From the NCBI GenBank assembly GCA_016207765.1, contig JACQOY010000115.1, positions 1-18,096 of the forward strand: DNA of 18,096 bases. Reading direction: 5' to 3'. The notes beneath the pieces are model-generated. The model made no database searches. It worked only from the letters and a program-made list of their open reading frames with translations, and was not told where the DNA came from. The DNA is from Deltaproteobacteria bacterium (GTDB lineage Bacteria > UBA10199 > SBBF01). The position numbers and the translations under genes are program-made. Shown piece by piece: positions 15,385 to 18,096 of this stretch. Position 1 is the first letter of the stretch. Each line of letters starts with the position of its first letter.

Positions 15385-16392
15385 GTGCTTTTTCCCCTCC
15401 TAAAAATCATCACCTTCAACGTCTATCTTTTGTGCGTCGGGCCCGAATGTCTTTTGCGTGAAGTGCCCGATGTGGAGAAGCGCCGGCCGATGATCGCCCA
15501 GTGGCTAAAGGAACAAAACGCCGACATCGTCTTTCTGCAGGAGGTCTGGCAGGTGGATCAATTTGACACTCTCAAAAAAGAAAGCGGCTATCCGTACGGA
15601 ATCTATTTTGGTCCTCTCTCCGAGATGGGGATTTTGAGTCGCCACCCGATAACCGGCGCCGACTATTTCCCCAACCGCTGGCAAGGCTCGTATATCGAAG
15701 ACTGCAAAAAAGGGGTTGTCGGTTACCGCTATGGGCTTGGACTGGCCACCGTGAATGTGGGGGGGACGGAAATTGTCCTCGCCAATGCCCATCCCATCGC
15801 CCGCCGCCGGGATATTGCCGGATTCAGCGATCCGGCCGATCGCCTGACCCCCGAGAGAAAAATGCTCCTTCTGGAATACTGGCTTGCGCTCAAAGACCGG
15901 ATGGAAACGAAGCCGCTGATCTTCGCGGGCGATTTCAACATGAATCACCAATCGGATGAGTATCGTTTCTTTGAGCGTCTGTTCGCCATGACCGACGTTA
16001 TTGAGAAAAAAAGTGGGGAAGAACCATTCTGTAGCTATTGCGATGAAAATACTTATGCAAAAAAACAGGGAAACCCGACGGAACATGTCATCGATCACAT
16101 TTTTTTCAACGACTTTTTTGAACCGGTCTCGGCACGGATCGATTTTCCAAAACCCGACTTATCAGACCATCAGCCGGTAGAGGCGACTCTGCGAATAGGC
16201 TCAATCCCCCCCACCGAAGTTCCCACATTGGGTCAACTGCCTCCTCGCCACAGTGTGGCTTTGGAAATTGACGCCTTGATCGATTATTTCGAAAAGGTTT
16301 CGCTTTCCCCTTATTGTTATTTGTCTTACGAACTCGGTTGGGAGCAGAAACAAAAGACATTGCGCCTCCTTAAGAAATTCATTCGGCATTGA
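15385..16392 (+). CDS. EEP-family hydrolase resembling neutral sphingomyelinase
   Basis: The 335-residue protein has all EEP catalytic positions: Asn12 (ITFNVYLL), Glu53 in FLQEVW, His136 (NAHPIAR), Asp183 and Asn185 (GDFNMN), Asp237 (DHIFFN) and the terminal SDH (260-262, LSDHQPVEATL). The LQEVW motif followed by D-Q-F, the SRHPI strand and the segment order recall mammalian neutral sphingomyelinase (LEEVWSEQDF, SKHPI, GDLNM, LSDHEALMATL), as remembered. Family members cleave sphingomyelin-like phosphodiesters, but inositol phosphatases also share the fold. GTG 15385 is the first possible start after an in-frame stop at 15373; no Shine-Dalgarno and no signal peptide are seen. It is divergent from spt, sharing the control region. 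The end overlaps the convergent protease gene by 14 bp. Confidence 0.82.
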   Translation: MLFPLLKIITFNVYLLCVGPECLLREVPDVEKRRPMIAQWLKEQNADIVFLQEVWQVDQFDTLKKESGYPYGIYFGPLSEMGILSRHPITGADYFPNRWQGSYIEDCKKGVVGYRYGLGLATVNVGGTEIVLANAHPIARRRDIAGFSDPADRLTPERKMLLLEYWLALKDRMETKPLIFAGDFNMNHQSDEYRFFERLFAMTDVIEKKSGEEPFCSYCDENTYAKKQGNPTEHVIDHIFFNDFFEPVSARIDFPKPDLSDHQPVEATLRIGSIPPTEVPTLGQLPPRHSVALEIDALIDYFEKVSLSPYCYLSYELGWEQKQKTLRLLKKFIRH

Positions 16393-18007
16393 TTTGAATC
16401 ACCACCCCTCCCCCGTTCATATCGGATGAGAGGGCGATGTTAATCTGATTTCCTCCTTCAATGATCCGGTCGCCGGTCAACACCACATTGGCCACGCCCG
16501 AAGAGGTCACGGTGTCGGCAAAGGGAAGATCCTCCGGTTCCTCAACCAAAGGCCCTTGAAGGACGGTACCGCGATTGTCATTTTGATCGGCGCGGAGGTT
16601 GATTCCCGAAAATTGATAGCGGTTATCGGATGCAAGGCCGGTATCCGAAAGATTCAGCGCCGTCGCATAAATCCCCATCAGTTCATCAAAACGGCTTGTG
16701 TCGATGGTTTCGAGCGCGGCATGGGTCAGATTGGCAATCCCGGTCAGATTGGTATCCAAAAGACGGGCAACAAGCTTTTCGCCGTTTGCGGCTCCCGCCA
16801 GATTCCCCTTCTCGGCCTGTTCGTAGAGATAACGAACAAAGAGGTACGATCCGCCACGCTGGGTCAAGGATGAGCCGCAGGCAAAACAGACCGTCGAATT
16901 GCCGGCCAGATAGAGGGCAACGCGGGAGGGGTTGTCGATGCCGGTCTGGGCCATGTAGCCGTCCGCATCGATGCTGTAGATGTCTTCCGCCAAATGGGAA
17001 AGAGCCTCGTTCAAAAAGGAACTTTCGGAGGAGCCGCCGTTCATCAGCACATGGTTGTTATAGTTGATGGCGTGCTGGAGTTCGTGAGGCAAAACCGAGG
17101 GGAGAAAATTCGACAAGGCAAACGATTTGGAAACCGCCGTGCCGAAAGAACCCGACGGATCGGGGACCATTGAATAGATGATCTCCATCTCGTTGGAGGC
17201 TGAATGCGACGAAGCGGGGTAAAGATCGAGGGCATAGAAAAAACCGGTGATGATCCCGCCGGATGAAGATCCCAGCTCGTTGACCGCCTGGGTCAAAAGA
17301 ACAGTAAAATGATTGTCATCGTTCACATCGGAAATTTCCCCGAAGAGGGCGTACTCTTCTTCAACCAGCTCGTCAAAAGGGGCGAACAACGTTTCGATAT
17401 CGGCATCGTCCAGCGCATCTTCATTCCGGACATCGACATAGACAGTGAAATGGGAGGTGGCATAGCGGAGTTCCGCCGTCACGGTGGTGGTCTCATCTCC
17501 CGAAAAGTCGCTCAAGACGTTGAAGGTGCGCTTTGATCCGACGGAGAGATTGGCTGTCACGGCCCGAAGTGGGGTTCCGCCGCTCCGTGTTTCAAGAGGG
17601 TCATCGTCTTCCACTTCTCCTTCCAACCTGCGAAGGGTATCATGGAAATCTTCGGTTGAATTTTCGACCCCTTCCCCTTCTTCCGAACCGGCATCCCGCA
17701 GAGAGGCCCCTTTTACCAAAGCGGCGCTTGAAGACAAGCCGGAGGAGGTTGTTAATTCGTAGGCATAGGTTTGGCCGGCATTGTCATGGGAATAGAGGGA
17801 AACGATAAAACGGTCATCGGGAGCCACATCGTTGAAATTGACAACGGCGTTGTTGTTGCTGTCGAAATCGATTTGGGTGACGGAACCAAGAACATTTGAT
17901 TCGGCAAGTCCGAGGCTTGCCCCCTCCCCCGATTCGACGATCTGCCCACAGGCCACAGACAGCGCCAGAATTGCCATCAATCCCCAATTTTTTCTTGTTG
18001 TTTCCAT
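16379..18007 (-). CDS. M30-like zinc metalloprotease lipoprotein
   Basis: A 542-residue surface or periplasmic protein. The N-terminus is a lipoprotein signal (METTRKNWGLMAILALSVAC, Cys20; lipobox SVAC is slightly off consensus). Residues ~20-180 are an acidic, Ser/Gly-rich beta region with a disordered GSEEGEGVENSTED stretch. The peptidase domain follows at ~185-450 with H308ELQH312AINYNN, a gluzincin HExxH, and Glu334 in FLNEALSHLAED as the probable third zinc ligand, the layout of M30 (hyicolysin-like) peptidases. The C-terminal ~90 residues are beta-rich (NVVLTGDRIIEGGNQINIAL), possibly a pre-peptidase-C-like domain. ATG 18007 is chosen over TTG 18010, with a G-run just upstream. The substrate is unknown. 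The only link to neighbours is the 14-bp convergent overlap with the EEP gene. Confidence 0.82.
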   Translation of the reverse strand: METTRKNWGLMAILALSVACGQIVESGEGASLGLAESNVLGSVTQIDFDSNNNAVVNFNDVAPDDRFIVSLYSHDNAGQTYAYELTTSSGLSSSAALVKGASLRDAGSEEGEGVENSTEDFHDTLRRLEGEVEDDDPLETRSGGTPLRAVTANLSVGSKRTFNVLSDFSGDETTTVTAELRYATSHFTVYVDVRNEDALDDADIETLFAPFDELVEEEYALFGEISDVNDDNHFTVLLTQAVNELGSSSGGIITGFFYALDLYPASSHSASNEMEIIYSMVPDPSGSFGTAVSKSFALSNFLPSVLPHELQHAINYNNHVLMNGGSSESSFLNEALSHLAEDIYSIDADGYMAQTGIDNPSRVALYLAGNSTVCFACGSSLTQRGGSYLFVRYLYEQAEKGNLAGAANGEKLVARLLDTNLTGIANLTHAALETIDTSRFDELMGIYATALNLSDTGLASDNRYQFSGINLRADQNDNRGTVLQGPLVEEPEDLPFADTVTSSGVANVVLTGDRIIEGGNQINIALSSDMNGGGVVIQINAE

Positions 18008-18010
18008 CAA

Positions 18011-18096
18011 CCCCCCTGTTTAAGATTTTCACCCCAACAAGGAGTTGATAGAGCAAGTCGTATGCCAAAATAATAAAAATAATTACTGTTAATAAT
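18011..18096. other. Upstream region of the M30-like lipoprotein gene
   Basis: The last 86 bases are A/T-rich toward the window edge (AATAATAAAAATAATTA) and presumably hold the minus-strand promoter, but no -35/-10 pair with acceptable spacing stands out. Confidence 0.3.

Overview
The window looks like a chromosomal segment of a Gram-negative bacterium. The ClpS/ClpA pair, surE-pcm, a lipoprotein signal and a bacterial ceramide pathway fit a Deltaproteobacteria/Myxococcota-like or related uncultivated lineage. This placement is inference from gene content only. No phage, IS transposase, CRISPR array or rRNA is visible. Apart from one tRNA, a lone 3' end, a signalling gene and an EEP gene, the coding is on the minus strand.

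Layout. 1-257 is the 3' end of an unidentified plus-strand gene that overlaps the end of clpA by 4 bp. 254-2982 is clpS-clpA (minus). 2983-3234 is a divergent control region with back-to-back TATAAT boxes, an orphan intrinsic terminator (possible ~58-nt RNA) and a TTGACA element. 3235-4176 is a degenerate receiver-GGDEF protein. 4182-4305 is a 124-bp nested palindrome. 4310-5584 is a patatin phospholipase, 5685-5758 tRNA-Pro(UGG), 5761-6066 a Rieske ferredoxin, 6121-7103 a frameshifted queG, and 7109-8577 surE-pcm. Then comes a block of heptamer repeats that fills the gap to the next operon.

The most interesting region is 8659-16392. A tightly packed minus-strand operon starts with three genes in pathway order that match the bacterial ceramide route: serine palmitoyltransferase (spt), a GNAT-type ceramide synthase (bCerS/YghO-like) and an SDR ceramide reductase (CerR-like). 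It continues without real gaps into an exported ENPP-type phosphodiesterase, an exported Pro/Thr-rich protein and an endonuclease/exonuclease/phosphatase (EEP) family enzyme. Divergently, across a 105-bp region holding a perfect 12-bp palindrome, lies a second EEP enzyme whose motifs resemble neutral sphingomyelinase. Together this suggests a sphingolipid synthesis and phospho-headgroup processing locus. The window ends with an M30-like metalloprotease lipoprotein.

The second theme is repeats inside or touching genes. Three 18-nt GC-rich units sit in frame in both clpA and cerR, read in different frames, with a possible single unit in pcm. Palindromic elements form the end of clpS, the end of spt and the N-terminus of spt. 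Heptamer arrays sit at the starts of surE and queG. The genome appears to tolerate small hairpin-forming repeats that are translated into surface loops and protein termini.
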